Counted from the first letter of the stretch, positions 7,568-15,684 are shown. The stretch is 64,000 nt of DNA from Bradyrhizobium sp. 139 (GCF_023074175.1 NZ_JADPKS010000069.1:1-64000); one strand, 5' to 3'. Notes: generated from the sequence alone by a model not told the origin. Numbers and translations are program-made.

Positions 7568-8506
7568 ATGGAAGCCGACGCCCGCGCATCTGCGCCCGTC
7601 AATTCTGAATCTACCGAGCTAACCGTCGCATCCGCGGCGGAAGTCTTGTCGTCTGAACTCCACGACGATGCCGGCCCGGCCGAACGCCGCACGCCTGCCG
7701 TTGCGGAGAGGGAAGTCGATCCGCCTGCATTGAACGATGACACGAAGATCAAGCTCAAGGACGGCGCCGAACTTTCGCTAACCGAACTGAAGCGCGGCTA
7801 TATCAGCCGCAAAACGTTTACCGCGAAAACCCAGGCCCTCGCTGAAGAGCGGGCTCGCTTTGAGGACGTTCGCGCTCACACCCAACACCATGCCGGTCTG
7901 GTCGCAGAATTGCGCCAAGCGCTAGACGTGGTTGCCGCCTTCCTGCTGCCTCAACAACCCGACTCTAACTTGGTCGATGTTGACCCCCAGCAATGGAAAG
8001 ACCAACAGGCGGAATACGAATTTAAAATGGGCGTCATAGCGCACGCCCAACAAGCCGCTCGTAACGAAGTCGAGGCTGCCCAGGCAGCACGCGACGCCGA
8101 AGGGCGCGATCTCATGCATCGGCAGCTAATGGCAAGACAACAGCAACAAGAGAAATTGCTGGAAGTCATGCCGGATCTGGCGAACGCGAAGGAAGCCCGG
8201 CGATTCCAGGAAGACGCGATCGATACGATGGCGGAATACGGCTGCTCAGTTGAGGAGCTTAACGCCATGCTGAACGATTGGCGGAATTTCAGGATTGTTC
8301 GTGACCTAACCCGATACCAGAAGGCCGTCAAATCGGTCCCGAAGGTCAAGGACAAGGTTGCAGGCGTGCCTGTGCTGACAAGCAACCGGCGCATGGACAG
8401 GGCCGCAAGGTCCACCCGCGCCACCCGTACCGAGTTCGAGCAATTCGCAAACACCGGGCGATTGGATGACGCAGCAGCGATCATCGCCCAACGCATGAAA
8501 GACTAA
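7568..8506 (+). CDS. Capsid scaffold protein
   Basis: The 312-residue protein is acidic at the N-terminus, contains a KLKDGAELSLTELKRGYISRKTFTAKTQALAEERARFEDV segment characteristic of scaffolds that precede SU10-type capsid genes, and then a long Gln/Glu/Arg-rich helical region (about residues 160-240). It would guide assembly of the neighbouring major capsid protein and be removed later. A ribosome binding site (AAGGACAAGG) precedes ATG 7568, and the capsid gene starts five bases after the stop. No protease domain is visible in it. Confidence 0.7.
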   Translation: MEADARASAPVNSESTELTVASAAEVLSSELHDDAGPAERRTPAVAEREVDPPALNDDTKIKLKDGAELSLTELKRGYISRKTFTAKTQALAEERARFEDVRAHTQHHAGLVAELRQALDVVAAFLLPQQPDSNLVDVDPQQWKDQQAEYEFKMGVIAHAQQAARNEVEAAQAARDAEGRDLMHRQLMARQQQQEKLLEVMPDLANAKEARRFQEDAIDTMAEYGCSVEELNAMLNDWRNFRIVRDLTRYQKAVKSVPKVKDKVAGVPVLTSNRRMDRAARSTRATRTEFEQFANTGRLDDAAAIIAQRMKD

Positions 8507-8511
8507 ACTCA

Positions 8512-9519
8512 ATGACTGTCGTTTCCGGAACGTTGCAGACCTACGATCGTGTAGGTAACCGCGAAGACCTGGAGGATGTTGTCTACAACATTTCGCCGAA
8601 GGATACCCCCTTTGTGTCCATGATCGGCTCTACTCCCGTCTCCGCAACTCGTCATGACTGGCAGACGGACACTCTCCGCGCGCCGGCCACCAACGCTCAG
8701 GTCGAAGGCGACGACTTCGCTTTCCAGACCAAGGCTCCTACGGTTCGCGTGCAGAACTTCACACAGATTGCGAGCGATACCTTGATCGTTTCGCAGTCCC
8801 AGGAGAAGGCAGACAAAGCCGGCCGCAAGTCGGAACTTGGCTACCAGCTCGCGAAGATGGGCGCGGAAATCAAGAAGGACGTGGAGCTGTCTCTCGTCTC
8901 CAACGTCGCGTCTTCGGCTGGCAGCTCGACCACTGGCCGTGTCTCGGCTGGCTTTCCGGCCTGGATTAGTTCTGCGACTTCTACCAACGGCCTGCGGGGT
9001 GCCGCCGGCACGTCCGGCGGCTTCAACTCTGGCACGGGCTTGGTGGCTGCTGCCGGTAACGGCACCCAGCGCGCCTTTACCAAGGCCTTGCTCGATACCG
9101 CGATTTCCACTTGCTACAACGCAGGCGGCAATCCGACCACGGTGATGGTCTCCCCGTACAACAAGCGCATCTTCTCCACCTTCATGGCGGATGCCAACGT
9201 CGCTCAGCAGCGCACGCCTGCGAACGGCAAGAAGCAGGCAACCATCGTCGCCGCGGCGGACATGTACCTGTCCGACTTCGGTGAGCTGGCGGTGGTGCCG
9301 AACCGCGTGATGCTGAACGCTTCAGCTTCGCGCAACGTCCTGGTCATTGACCCGGATTACGTCGCTCGCGGCGTCTTCCGCGCGATGGGGACGGAAAAGC
9401 TTGCCAAGACCGGCGACGCCGAGAAACGGGCTGTCGTGACTGAATTCTGCCTGGTCATGAAGAACGAGCAAGCCTGTACCGCCGTCGCTGACACCTTCGG
9501 CCTCACCGCCAGCACCTAA
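8512..9519 (+). CDS. Major capsid protein, SU10/DUF5309 type
   Basis: The 335-residue protein starts TYDRVGNREDLEDVVYNISP, then DTPFVSMIG, the signature opening of the DUF5309 (SU10 major capsid) group of HK97-fold capsid proteins. The middle Gly/Ser/Thr-rich loop (TSGGFNSGTGLVAAAGNG) and the C-terminal LVIDPDYVARGVFRAMGTEKLAKTGDAEK segment also fit. Length is normal for the family. It follows the scaffold gene by five bases and precedes a decoration-like gene, the usual order in podo- and siphoviruses using this capsid. This is the strongest phage structural call in the island. Confidence 0.88.
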   Translation: MTVVSGTLQTYDRVGNREDLEDVVYNISPKDTPFVSMIGSTPVSATRHDWQTDTLRAPATNAQVEGDDFAFQTKAPTVRVQNFTQIASDTLIVSQSQEKADKAGRKSELGYQLAKMGAEIKKDVELSLVSNVASSAGSSTTGRVSAGFPAWISSATSTNGLRGAAGTSGGFNSGTGLVAAAGNGTQRAFTKALLDTAISTCYNAGGNPTTVMVSPYNKRIFSTFMADANVAQQRTPANGKKQATIVAAADMYLSDFGELAVVPNRVMLNASASRNVLVIDPDYVARGVFRAMGTEKLAKTGDAEKRAVVTEFCLVMKNEQACTAVADTFGLTAST

Positions 9520-9532
9520 AGGGAAAACGAAT

Positions 9533-9967
9533 ATGCCTGTTACTCACTTTCCGATCTCGGTCCCGGACGCGGCGACTTACACCGTGGACCCGGACAATGC
9601 TGGCTTGGTTCACTACATGCCGGACCTGACCGCGACCTGCACGATTACTCTGCCGACGCCGGCAACCGGTCTGTGGTTTGAGTTCGCCTATGTTGGTGCT
9701 GCTGCTGATGCTCAGAACTGGATCATCAGCACCGGCTCCAACACGAACTACTACAAGGGCGGCGTCGTCCACCTGGACGCAGACTCCGGTACCGGCGCTG
9801 ACGAACTTGTTCCTGTTCGCAGCAACGGCAGCTCCAATGCCAAGTTCACCGTCGTAACGCCCGACGTGGGAACTCGTGTTCGTATTGAGTGCGCTAACGG
9901 CGTGACATGGAATGTTGTCGGGCATGTCGTCAGCGCGACTGTGCCGACGATGGCGGATCTGCCTTAA
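9533..9967 (+). CDS. Probable capsid decoration / head-associated protein
   Basis: This 144-residue, mostly beta-type protein (FPISVPDAATYTVDPDNAG; TATCTITLPTPATGLWFEFAYVG) follows the major capsid gene by 13 bases and has a GGGAAAACGA ribosome-binding stretch. Small beta-rich proteins in this position usually decorate the capsid surface. The family is not recognised with certainty, so the role is inferred from position and fold type. Confidence 0.55.
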   Translation: MPVTHFPISVPDAATYTVDPDNAGLVHYMPDLTATCTITLPTPATGLWFEFAYVGAAADAQNWIISTGSNTNYYKGGVVHLDADSGTGADELVPVRSNGSSNAKFTVVTPDVGTRVRIECANGVTWNVVGHVVSATVPTMADLP

Positions 9968-9974
9968 CGCGACT

Positions 9975-10001
9975 AGAGGGCGGCCCTTCGGGCCGCTCTC
10001 T
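9975..10001. terminator. Perfect hairpin after the decoration-like gene
   Basis: Twelve bases on each side (9975-9986 and 9990-10001) pair around a TTC loop with one G-T pair. Only a weak T/C stretch follows, so termination may be partial. The hairpin could also protect or process the capsid mRNA. Confidence 0.5.
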
Positions 10002-10021
10002 CTTACGGAGCAAAGCTACCA

Positions 10022-10327
10022 ATGGAAGATTGGAAAGTTCTCTCGCGCGACGATGACGGCACCGTGACCTATTTTATGGACATAGGCGACGCGTGGGTGG
10101 TCAAGACCGAGACGCCGGTTGACGATTTGCTTGCGGCCAACCGCGAAGACTTCAACGACTCTCTTGGACAGAGGTTCGGTGACGGCAAGGTGGTTGCGCG
10201 TCTACCGCTCAATCTATTCTTCGACAAACTGGCAGAGCCGATGAAGCAGCGCGACCGCAAATTCATCAAACGGTTTCTGAATGACTCCAGCCACGCTGCG
10301 TTCCGCACCTTCAAAGGAAACATCTAA
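10022..10327 (+). CDS. Hypothetical phage-type protein
   Basis: A 101-residue protein containing WKVLSRDDDGTVTYFMDIGDAWVVKTETPVDDLLAAN and a basic C-terminal helix (KQRDRKFIKRFLNDSSHAAFR). Similar proteins often follow the capsid genes in rhizobial podovirus-like prophages, but the function is not known to me. The next gene starts directly after its stop. Confidence 0.6.
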   Translation: MEDWKVLSRDDDGTVTYFMDIGDAWVVKTETPVDDLLAANREDFNDSLGQRFGDGKVVARLPLNLFFDKLAEPMKQRDRKFIKRFLNDSSHAAFRTFKGNI

Positions 10328-11152
10328 ATGACCACTGCTCTAACCCTGACAGAAGCGGCGGAGCGGCTTGCTCCGGTCTTCACCGAAGAGACAGGAACGT
10401 CTTCCGCTCTAGTATCCAGCCCCAAGGGTAAGTGGTTATCTCTCGACGACGCGGCGGCCGTTCTTTCTGACCGGGTTGCTGGACAGCGTCCCGCGCCTCG
10501 CAAGAAACGAGCGGCGGTGACAGTCCACCAAGCGGCGGGCCAGATCGAGCGGCCTTACGCTGATCTCGCCGAAGTTAGGCAAGCTCGATATGCCGCGACC
10601 GGCAACCAGTTACGCTGTCTGTCCGAGATGAACGACTTCATTGCCCGAGCCATTCAACAGTTTCAGGGAGTGGACGACATGACGGTGCTGCATAGCCCTG
10701 AGTGGCAGGCGAGCTATGCCTACGCTCAGGGGCTGAGGTCCATCTACGAAGCGGCATGCGGCGAGGAGCTTGAGGCGTGGAAACGACAGTGCGATGCCGA
10801 GAATGACGCCTTTAATATCGATCGCCCAGATTGGGGCCGGGAAGAAACGGCCAAGGTCGTCGCCATGTTGAAGAGCGTGGGCTCAAACGAGCAGGAGCTT
10901 CAACAGCTTTGGTCGTCACCGAGTCCAATCAACCTCTCTAGCCCGGCTTGCCTCGCGATCGCACAGAAGGCCACCGGCATTGAGGGGTGGGAAGCGATTC
11001 CCGCTGCTTTTGCCGCTGTCGGCTTCAGCGACAACGAGATGCAGGCGGCTCTGTCAGGGGCGCCCGTTCTCTTGCGGGATCACCGCATTCAGGAACTGAT
11101 AGCGAGGGCAGCAGATGCTTACACGCCGGCAGAAGATCGCGAAGCGGCTTGA
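10328..11152 (+). CDS. Hypothetical protein in the structural gene block
   Basis: This 274-residue, largely helical protein starts immediately after the preceding stop. Visible features are an Ala-rich N-terminus, a basic stretch (APRKKRAAVTVHQ) near residue 60, and repeated acidic helices. No enzyme motif or known fold is apparent. Its last 38 bases overlap the next gene. It may be a structural or head-completion protein, but nothing in the sequence proves this. Confidence 0.55.
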   Translation: MTTALTLTEAAERLAPVFTEETGTSSALVSSPKGKWLSLDDAAAVLSDRVAGQRPAPRKKRAAVTVHQAAGQIERPYADLAEVRQARYAATGNQLRCLSEMNDFIARAIQQFQGVDDMTVLHSPEWQASYAYAQGLRSIYEAACGEELEAWKRQCDAENDAFNIDRPDWGREETAKVVAMLKSVGSNEQELQQLWSSPSPINLSSPACLAIAQKATGIEGWEAIPAAFAAVGFSDNEMQAALSGAPVLLRDHRIQELIARAADAYTPAEDREAA

Positions 11153-11453
11153 AAGCCCTTTCGAGGGCGAGCGACTTGCAGCGCAAGCTGCGCTGGAGCG
11201 AACGGACATTGCTCCCCCGCCTCCGGGCTCACCGGAATGGCGCACTGCCATGATCGCTCATCAAAGGATGGTGTCGGAGTGCGCGGTGCGCATTGGCGAC
11301 CCAGGACTGAGCCCGGCGGAAGTTGCCACCATCAGACGGTGGGCTCGGTTTACCGGAAAGCCATGGGAAGACGGCGCCGAGGATCTACGGCGCATCCACC
11401 AGCAACTGACGAGAGAGGAACAGGATCAATGTCTGCTAACACCGCCGATCTAG
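11115..11453 (+). CDS. Hypothetical protein, possible head-completion type
   Basis: A 112-residue helical protein that begins inside the end of the previous gene (38-base overlap) and ends 25 bases into the next. The sequence (KRLESPFEGERLAAQAALER; MIAHQRMVSECAVRIGDPGL) has the look of a small phage virion or packaging accessory protein, without a recognisable motif. The chained overlaps argue that it is translated. Confidence 0.5.
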   Translation: MLTRRQKIAKRLESPFEGERLAAQAALERTDIAPPPPGSPEWRTAMIAHQRMVSECAVRIGDPGLSPAEVATIRRWARFTGKPWEDGAEDLRRIHQQLTREEQDQCLLTPPI

Positions 11454-11746
11454 GTGAAATGGCGTTGCGCCTTGAGCATGAACTGGTCAGGCGAGTTTCG
11501 GCCGGCCCCGTGGGCAAGGAGCTCAGCGCAGAGATCGCACAAATGCTGGTGGACGCTAAAGACATGGAGCTTCCCGGCCTGCTGGCCTGTGGCCGCGCGC
11601 TCCACGCCGCGGCTGCCGTCTGCTTCGCCCGCGGCGACAAGGACGCCGAACTGCTGCACGACATGGCGCAGCGACTGATCGGGCTGGCCTATGACAGGGT
11701 TGCCCTCAGCACGCTGCCGGCGCCGGACGGGACGACGAGGCATTGA
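11429..11746 (+). CDS. Hypothetical small helical protein
   Basis: ATG 11429, preceded by GAGAGGAACAGG, gives a 105-residue protein of almost only helices (LGEMALRLEHELVRRVSAGP; LLHDMAQRLIGLAYDRV). It overlaps both neighbours. An in-frame start at 11237 would add an Arg/His-rich segment encoded opposite a better frame, so it was not used. No family recognised. Confidence 0.5.
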   Translation: MSANTADLGEMALRLEHELVRRVSAGPVGKELSAEIAQMLVDAKDMELPGLLACGRALHAAAAVCFARGDKDAELLHDMAQRLIGLAYDRVALSTLPAPDGTTRH

Positions 11747-12630
11747 GTTCAGCGATCGATCGGCTGGTTGAGGCCTGTATCACTGGCGAAAGGTGCCTGG
11801 TGGCGAGAAATACGCCGGCGATCTCTTACAGGAGCTTTCACCTCTTGGCGGAGCGGAAGCTCTGGCGTGAGGCCGCAAAGGCCATTCTCGCGCTTGATTG
11901 TATCCATCCCCGAGCGCAGCGACGTTTCGTCGAGGCTTGGTCAATGGTCTCGTTCAGCAGATACGTGACCGATGGTGATTTGTTCTTTGCGCTGTTGCGC
12001 AAGGTGATGCCGCCCTATGTTGGCGAGGCCGTAGAATTGTTTCGCGGCCAGCGTCGCGGCGACCGGACCGGGCTGTCCTGGACGCTTTCCCCCCACATCG
12101 CTTTGAAGTTCGCGATGCTTGGCGAGGAGAATATCGACCCCATTGACCTGACGCTTGATGGACCTGGCGAACGGCAACCGCGGGCGGATGGTGTCATCCT
12201 GCAAGCATGCGTGCCCGCCTTGAACATCATCTGTGCGCCCTGTCTGCTGACTGGCCTTGAGGGCGAGTATATCATCGATCCGCGCGGCGTGGAGTTCGCG
12301 GCTGCACCCGCTAAGGAGGCGGCGGGCTGGATCAGAGACGAGCTTGCGGGCGCCCTGGAGGATCTGGGGAGCATTGCGAATTGCGTCTACGCGATTGGGA
12401 ATCGGCACGGCCGGCGACCTGATGAGCAGATAGACGGGCTGCTGAAACGAGCTGCTGACGTGGGCGACGCTGATGCGGAAGCCCTGATCGGTGGCGGGCT
12501 GCTGCACCCGTTCCTGATCCAGATAGTTTCGGCTCTCAACGCCGCCAGCGACTTCAGCCGGCGGCTGGACTATGGACGCTCGGAATCCTGTAATGCGCCT
12601 TTCCGGACCGTTAAGACTTCGGTAGTATGA
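11743..12630 (+). CDS. Putative ADP-ribosyltransferase-fold protein
   Basis: The 295-residue protein begins at TTG 11743, overlapping the preceding stop. Residues 90-190 contain AVELFRGQRRGDRTGLSWTLSPHIALKFA and, later, CLLTGLEGEYIIDPRGVEF. An Arg in a hydrophobic-RG strand, a serine-containing SWTxxxxxAxxFA segment and a downstream E-x-E strand resemble the R-S-E core of arginine-specific mono-ADP-ribosyltransferases. If real, it would use NAD to modify a host or rival-phage protein. The TTG start is uncertain; ATG 11944 is an alternative that keeps the core. Similarity is by motif only. Confidence 0.45.
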   Translation: MSSAIDRLVEACITGERCLVARNTPAISYRSFHLLAERKLWREAAKAILALDCIHPRAQRRFVEAWSMVSFSRYVTDGDLFFALLRKVMPPYVGEAVELFRGQRRGDRTGLSWTLSPHIALKFAMLGEENIDPIDLTLDGPGERQPRADGVILQACVPALNIICAPCLLTGLEGEYIIDPRGVEFAAAPAKEAAGWIRDELAGALEDLGSIANCVYAIGNRHGRRPDEQIDGLLKRAADVGDADAEALIGGGLLHPFLIQIVSALNAASDFSRRLDYGRSESCNAPFRTVKTSVV

Positions 12631-12689
12631 GTTACCAATAGGTCCATATCGGCAGAAACTAACGGCCTATTGCCGCGTTCAACTCGCAG

Positions 12690-12718
12690 TTGACATTGAT
12701 CCGCGAATAGCGGCCATA
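12690..12718 (+). promoter_or_regulatory. Possible promoter before the small membrane proteins
   Basis: TTGACA at 12690-12695 is followed, after about 17 bases, by GCCATA (12713-12718), a weak -10 element. It lies in an 100-bp gap after the ADP-ribosyltransferase-like gene, ahead of a ribosome binding site and GTG at 12733. Confidence 0.35.
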
Positions 12719-12732
12719 TGGAGGGGTTAGCC

Positions 12733-12993
12733 GTGCCCACCATTTTCCCTGCCCCCACCGAGCAAAAGATGACATTCCCGGCGTTTTGGACGCGATTTCT
12801 CATTTTCGTGAGTTTCGCGAAGGCTGCTGTGGCCGGGGCGGGCTTGGCCTTGGCTGCACTCGGCGCGCTTGACGTTGCCTTTGCGATTACTGCCCGCGAT
12901 TTCCTCGATCACATGAGACCGCATGTGCTCGATTACGCTGCAATTAGCGGCGGAATTTTGGGTGCGATCGCAAAGGGGATCTTCTTTCGCTGA
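12733..12993 (+). CDS. Small membrane protein
   Basis: This 86-residue protein has two hydrophobic segments (FLIFVSFAKAAVAGAGLALAALGAL and AISGGILGAIAKGIFF) and would be a two-pass inner membrane protein. GTG 12733 is preferred because GGAGGGG lies six bases upstream; an in-frame ATG at 12718 lies before that site. A holin-like role is possible in a phage context, but there is no endolysin gene nearby. Confidence 0.5.
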   Translation: MPTIFPAPTEQKMTFPAFWTRFLIFVSFAKAAVAGAGLALAALGALDVAFAITARDFLDHMRPHVLDYAAISGGILGAIAKGIFFR

Positions 12994-12999
12994 GGTCGC

Positions 13000-13356
13000 G
13001 TGCTTAGCGGGCTGGTTAATCTCACCCTTGCGCCGTCAAACTCGGCCGATCTTGCAACCTATTATCTGTTCTGGATCAGCTTGTTCTTGGGCATCAACGT
13101 CCTGTGGGACGTCTTTACGTCGCGAACCCCATCTTTCCATATGGAGCGACTGACAGAGAAAGGTGACGTTCTCTTCAGCGCCGCCAGCTTTTGTTCAAGT
13201 CTGCTCATCATTACGGGTTTCATTAGCCCGCACGTCCAACAGCTTTCACGCGATACCATGGTCCCGCTAATCCTTGCGGGCTTCTCTGGTATAATCAAAA
13301 CGTTACCGGCGATCTGTCCATATAAAAAGGCTGACGGTCTGCCGCCAGAGGACTAG
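13000..13356 (+). CDS. Small membrane protein, three hydrophobic segments
   Basis: The 118-residue frame starts with GTG at 13000, six bases after the preceding gene. Hydrophobic segments lie near residues 20-40 (TYYLFWISLFLGINVLW), 63-80 (VLFSAASFCSSLLIITGFI) and 90-110 (MVPLILAGFSGIIKTLPAI). It probably forms a pair with the protein before it. Its stop codon overlaps the stop of the oppositely oriented YodC-like gene. Function unknown. Confidence 0.5.
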   Translation: MLSGLVNLTLAPSNSADLATYYLFWISLFLGINVLWDVFTSRTPSFHMERLTEKGDVLFSAASFCSSLLIITGFISPHVQQLSRDTMVPLILAGFSGIIKTLPAICPYKKADGLPPED

Positions 13357-13532
13357 CTCGATTGTGATGTCTTTAGCAGCTCGGGCGAGAAGATCTGAGA
13401 CTTCACCGTCCACTCTCCGTCCACATTATTGAACCAGAAGCAGTCGTAATTTCCATTGATTGTTTCGCCAACAGTCATAAGAGGGCCGCCCGACTTCAAA
13501 CGAACAGTATCGCCCTTGTTTAGTTGTGCCAT
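13353..13532 (-). CDS. YodC-like (DUF2158) small protein
   Basis: A 59-residue protein on the minus strand with LNKGDTVRLKSGGPLMTVGE, then YDCFWFNN and QIFSPELL. This is the complete pattern of the DUF2158/YodC family: a small beta-barrel with the GD-x-V-x-L-K-S-GGP-x-MTV opening. GGGAGGG lies upstream of ATG 13532. The family is common on phages and plasmids and its role is not established. It is one of few island genes against the general direction and converges with the membrane-protein gene. Confidence 0.8.
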   Translation of the reverse strand: MAQLNKGDTVRLKSGGPLMTVGETINGNYDCFWFNNVDGEWTVKSQIFSPELLKTSQSS

Positions 13533-13685
13533 CTGATGTGCCCTCCCTCATATCAGGCCACTCAACCGCAACGGGCAGCTGAAGGCAATGCCTCCATACA
13601 CACTTATTTAGGCTCTTAGCCATCGCCCCGCCCCGACTCAGGCGCGCCCTTCCACAGCGCAATTCTGCGCGTTGTGGAGGCGAGC

Positions 13686-14531
13686 ATGGGAGCGACGCTG
13701 TACAGGATAACCGACGAGACTGCGGCCCGGCTGATGGAGGGCTTGCGCGTCGGGAAGACGCCGAGAATGTTCGCGATAACGCCAGCGCGATTGGAGGCCT
13801 ATCTTCAAACCCATTTAGACTATGCCGCGGAAGCGCGGCCTCTGATCGCAGCCAACGCGAGGGCCGCTCAGAATCGAAAAGGCAATGGCTATCGACACCG
13901 CACGCATTGCAAGCACGGCCACTCGCTCGCAGATGCAATCATCCACGTCCAGAAGCGGGGAAATTGTGTTGCCCGTTACTGCAGGACTTGCCGATCAATC
14001 CGCCATAAGCGCCCCGGTGTCGTAACACCAGAGAGCAGAGCTAAGGTGCTGGATCTGTTGAAGAGGCAGACGCCCCTCAGCCACGTCTACAACGGTGCCA
14101 ACGGCAGCTATGTGATGTCCTACGTGACTTTTACGCAACTTCGGCGCGACGACTCCGAGATCAATTCACTGGCCGTGGCGGTGATCGCGGGGGCGCAACG
14201 TCGAGCACAAAAGCTGCGGTGGACTCGAGTTCGTACTCAGCGACGTCGAGAGCAAGACAACGACTACTATGTGATCCGCGCCATGCTGCCGGCGAACTTC
14301 CCCGACAGGGATGATGTCGTCAGTGCCATCTTTGAGGATCTGCTGAGAGGTGCTTTGAAACGTGAAGACGTTAGAGCCCGCGTCAAATCCTACGTGGCCG
14401 CGCACAACCGTCTCTTCCCGACCAAGTATGCCAAGTTCGGCGATAGTCCGTTGGTGTCGCTGGATGAGGCGCTATACGACGACGGCTCAGGCACCAGGGG
14501 CGACACGGTCAGCCGCGGCCTCTGGGGCTGA
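13686..14531 (+). CDS. Phage protein with zinc-finger-like Cys/His cluster
   Basis: The 281-residue protein has a Cys/His cluster near residues 75-105 (HCKHGHSL, then CVARYCRTCRSIRHKR), as in HNH-type or zinc-ribbon phage proteins. A basic middle and a C-terminal block follow: NFPDRDDVVSAIFEDLLRG, SYVAAHNRLFPTKYAKFGD and SPLVSLDEALYDDG. The C-terminal block looks strongly patterned, as in proteins recurring in rhizobial prophages. A nuclease or transcription-related role is possible, but I see no complete HNH catalytic triad. ATG 13686 has GTGGAGG just upstream. An imperfect inverted repeat (13652-13677) precedes the gene and could be an operator. Confidence 0.6.
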   Translation: MGATLYRITDETAARLMEGLRVGKTPRMFAITPARLEAYLQTHLDYAAEARPLIAANARAAQNRKGNGYRHRTHCKHGHSLADAIIHVQKRGNCVARYCRTCRSIRHKRPGVVTPESRAKVLDLLKRQTPLSHVYNGANGSYVMSYVTFTQLRRDDSEINSLAVAVIAGAQRRAQKLRWTRVRTQRRREQDNDYYVIRAMLPANFPDRDDVVSAIFEDLLRGALKREDVRARVKSYVAAHNRLFPTKYAKFGDSPLVSLDEALYDDGSGTRGDTVSRGLWG

Positions 14532-14584
14532 CGCGCGAGCGGCCTCGCGGGAGACGTGGGATTTCTTAACGACTTTCCGGCGCC

Positions 14585-14734
14585 CTAATGCAGGACCCGC
14601 GCGGCCTCGGCGAGCTGGACCCTTTGTTTCAGGTCTTCAAGCTCGTCGATCGCGTCCAGCAATCTGACCAGCTCGCGCGCGACATGCTTCAAACTGGGTC
14701 TTGGGCGTCTAAGAATACGAGCTCGTTGTGCCAT
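14585..14734 (-). CDS. Small basic hypothetical protein on the minus strand
   Basis: A 49-codon frame from ATG 14734 with GGAGG nine bases upstream encodes an Arg-rich N-terminus (MAQRARILRRPRPSLK) and an acidic-basic amphipathic helix (LVRLLDAIDELEDLKQRVQL). The good ribosome binding site and helical periodicity make it a plausible gene. No family is recognised. Confidence 0.45.
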   Translation of the reverse strand: MAQRARILRRPRPSLKHVARELVRLLDAIDELEDLKQRVQLAEAARVLH

Positions 14735-15106
14735 CGGTGCACGCCTCCATGCTTTGGGAGGTCTCTATGGCAAGAAGCGCGCCGAGGCGCCCCGGAAGGG
14801 GATGGATTTTTAAGCAAATCAGTGAAAGCATGTCCGTGGGTGTGAGAACCCGGACCGAAATAGGCTGGCGATCGAATGGCGTCGATTGCTGCCGAAAGCG
14901 CAGCAGGCCTTGGCGGGCTTGCTAGGGCGCTACTGGAGCGCCTTGGCGGGCGCGCCGTTCTGGCTTTATGCCGGGGGCGTTGCGCCATGTCCAGAGCCTT
15001 CGCGGGCTTAAAAGCGCGACGACCTGTCTTTCGGCAGGTTCTCACCCCCCGGCTGCCCAGTCTGTCACTGGGCTCGGCTGTGAGAAGCCAAACCGAAAGC
15101 ACCACC
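14735..15106. other. 372-bp stretch without a convincing gene
   Basis: ATG 14767 has a good GGGAGG site five bases upstream and opens a 52-codon frame to 14925, rich in Arg and Trp. In another frame, about 14870-15012 reads DRNRLAIEWRRLLPKAQQAL and on to LAGAPFWLYAGGVAPC. That looks protein-like but has no ordinary start codon, so it may be the remnant of a decayed gene. Near the end a perfect hairpin GCCCAGT-CTGTC-ACTGGGC is present. Confidence 0.4.
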
Positions 15107-15520
15107 ATGAAAGCGTCCCTAGAAAGCCCAGCGGAGTCCGCTGGCGCGTTGTACGTAAAGACCGACATATCCCCCGAACAAATCTTCCAGGCCATCGGCA
15201 GACTCCGCAAGGAGGCGAGAGACGAGATTGACCGGCTGATCCAGTTTCTGGACGAGACCGACAACCATATGGAGCTGGAGCCTGAGGACGAAGGCGACGA
15301 CAGCGAGCTGGAGGACGACGACCCGGCAGAGAATGACCTCGACGACGAGCCATCCCTTGGCAGCTGCGATCCGTCGATGGGGGGCGGCGATCAAACCCGC
15401 TGGGCCGCCGGCTGCCGGCGCGACCTTGAACTGGAGCACGCCGAGAGCGGCATCGGCGACCATGACGGACTGTTAGAGCAGGTTGGTTGGCAAGACTGGC
15501 AGCATACGGTGATGGCATGA
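15107..15520 (+). CDS. Hypothetical protein, acidic, of rhizobial prophage type
   Basis: The 137-residue protein starts at ATG 15107. Residues 15-60 form amphipathic helices (PEQIFQAIGRLRKEARDEIDRLIQFLDETD), followed by a very acidic stretch (ELEPEDEGDDSELEDDDPAE) and the patterned DEPSLGSCDPSMGGGDQTRWAAG. The EPSLG and DQTRW pieces recur, to my recollection, in hypothetical proteins of Rhizobiales mobile DNA; the function is unknown. In-frame starts upstream would add a segment with no such pattern. The stop overlaps the next start (ATGA). Confidence 0.55.
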   Translation: MKASLESPAESAGALYVKTDISPEQIFQAIGRLRKEARDEIDRLIQFLDETDNHMELEPEDEGDDSELEDDDPAENDLDDEPSLGSCDPSMGGGDQTRWAAGCRRDLELEHAESGIGDHDGLLEQVGWQDWQHTVMA

Positions 15521-15684
15521 CCGCACCCGCTGATCTCATCGAGGAGATGACAGACCTCACTGGCTTGCTAGCCATCGTTCTGGCCGGCCCCGATGCAGAT
15601 ACGGCCATCGACGGAATCTATCGTGTCGTGCTGGAAATTCAGGCTCGGCTAGATCTCCTCAAGGAGACTCTAAAGTGCACCTGA
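15517..15684 (+). CDS. Small hypothetical protein, last plus-strand island gene
   Basis: A 55-residue helical protein starting in an ATGA overlap with the preceding gene. The sequence (ADLIEEMTDLTGLLAIVLAG, then YRVVLEIQARLDLLKETL) forms two likely helices. Coupled translation is the main support. No function recognised. Confidence 0.5.
   Translation: MTAPADLIEEMTDLTGLLAIVLAGPDADTAIDGIYRVVLEIQARLDLLKETLKCT

Noticed and set aside
12733..13356. Holin-endolysin lysis cassette
   Set aside because: The two small membrane proteins could be holin-like in topology, but no lysozyme, amidase or other endolysin gene occurs anywhere in the island, so a lysis role is not claimed.
13426..13938. 170-residue minus-strand frame at 13.4-13.9 kb
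   Set aside because: It overlaps two better supported genes (the YodC-like gene and the Cys/His-cluster protein) and has no recognisable motif.
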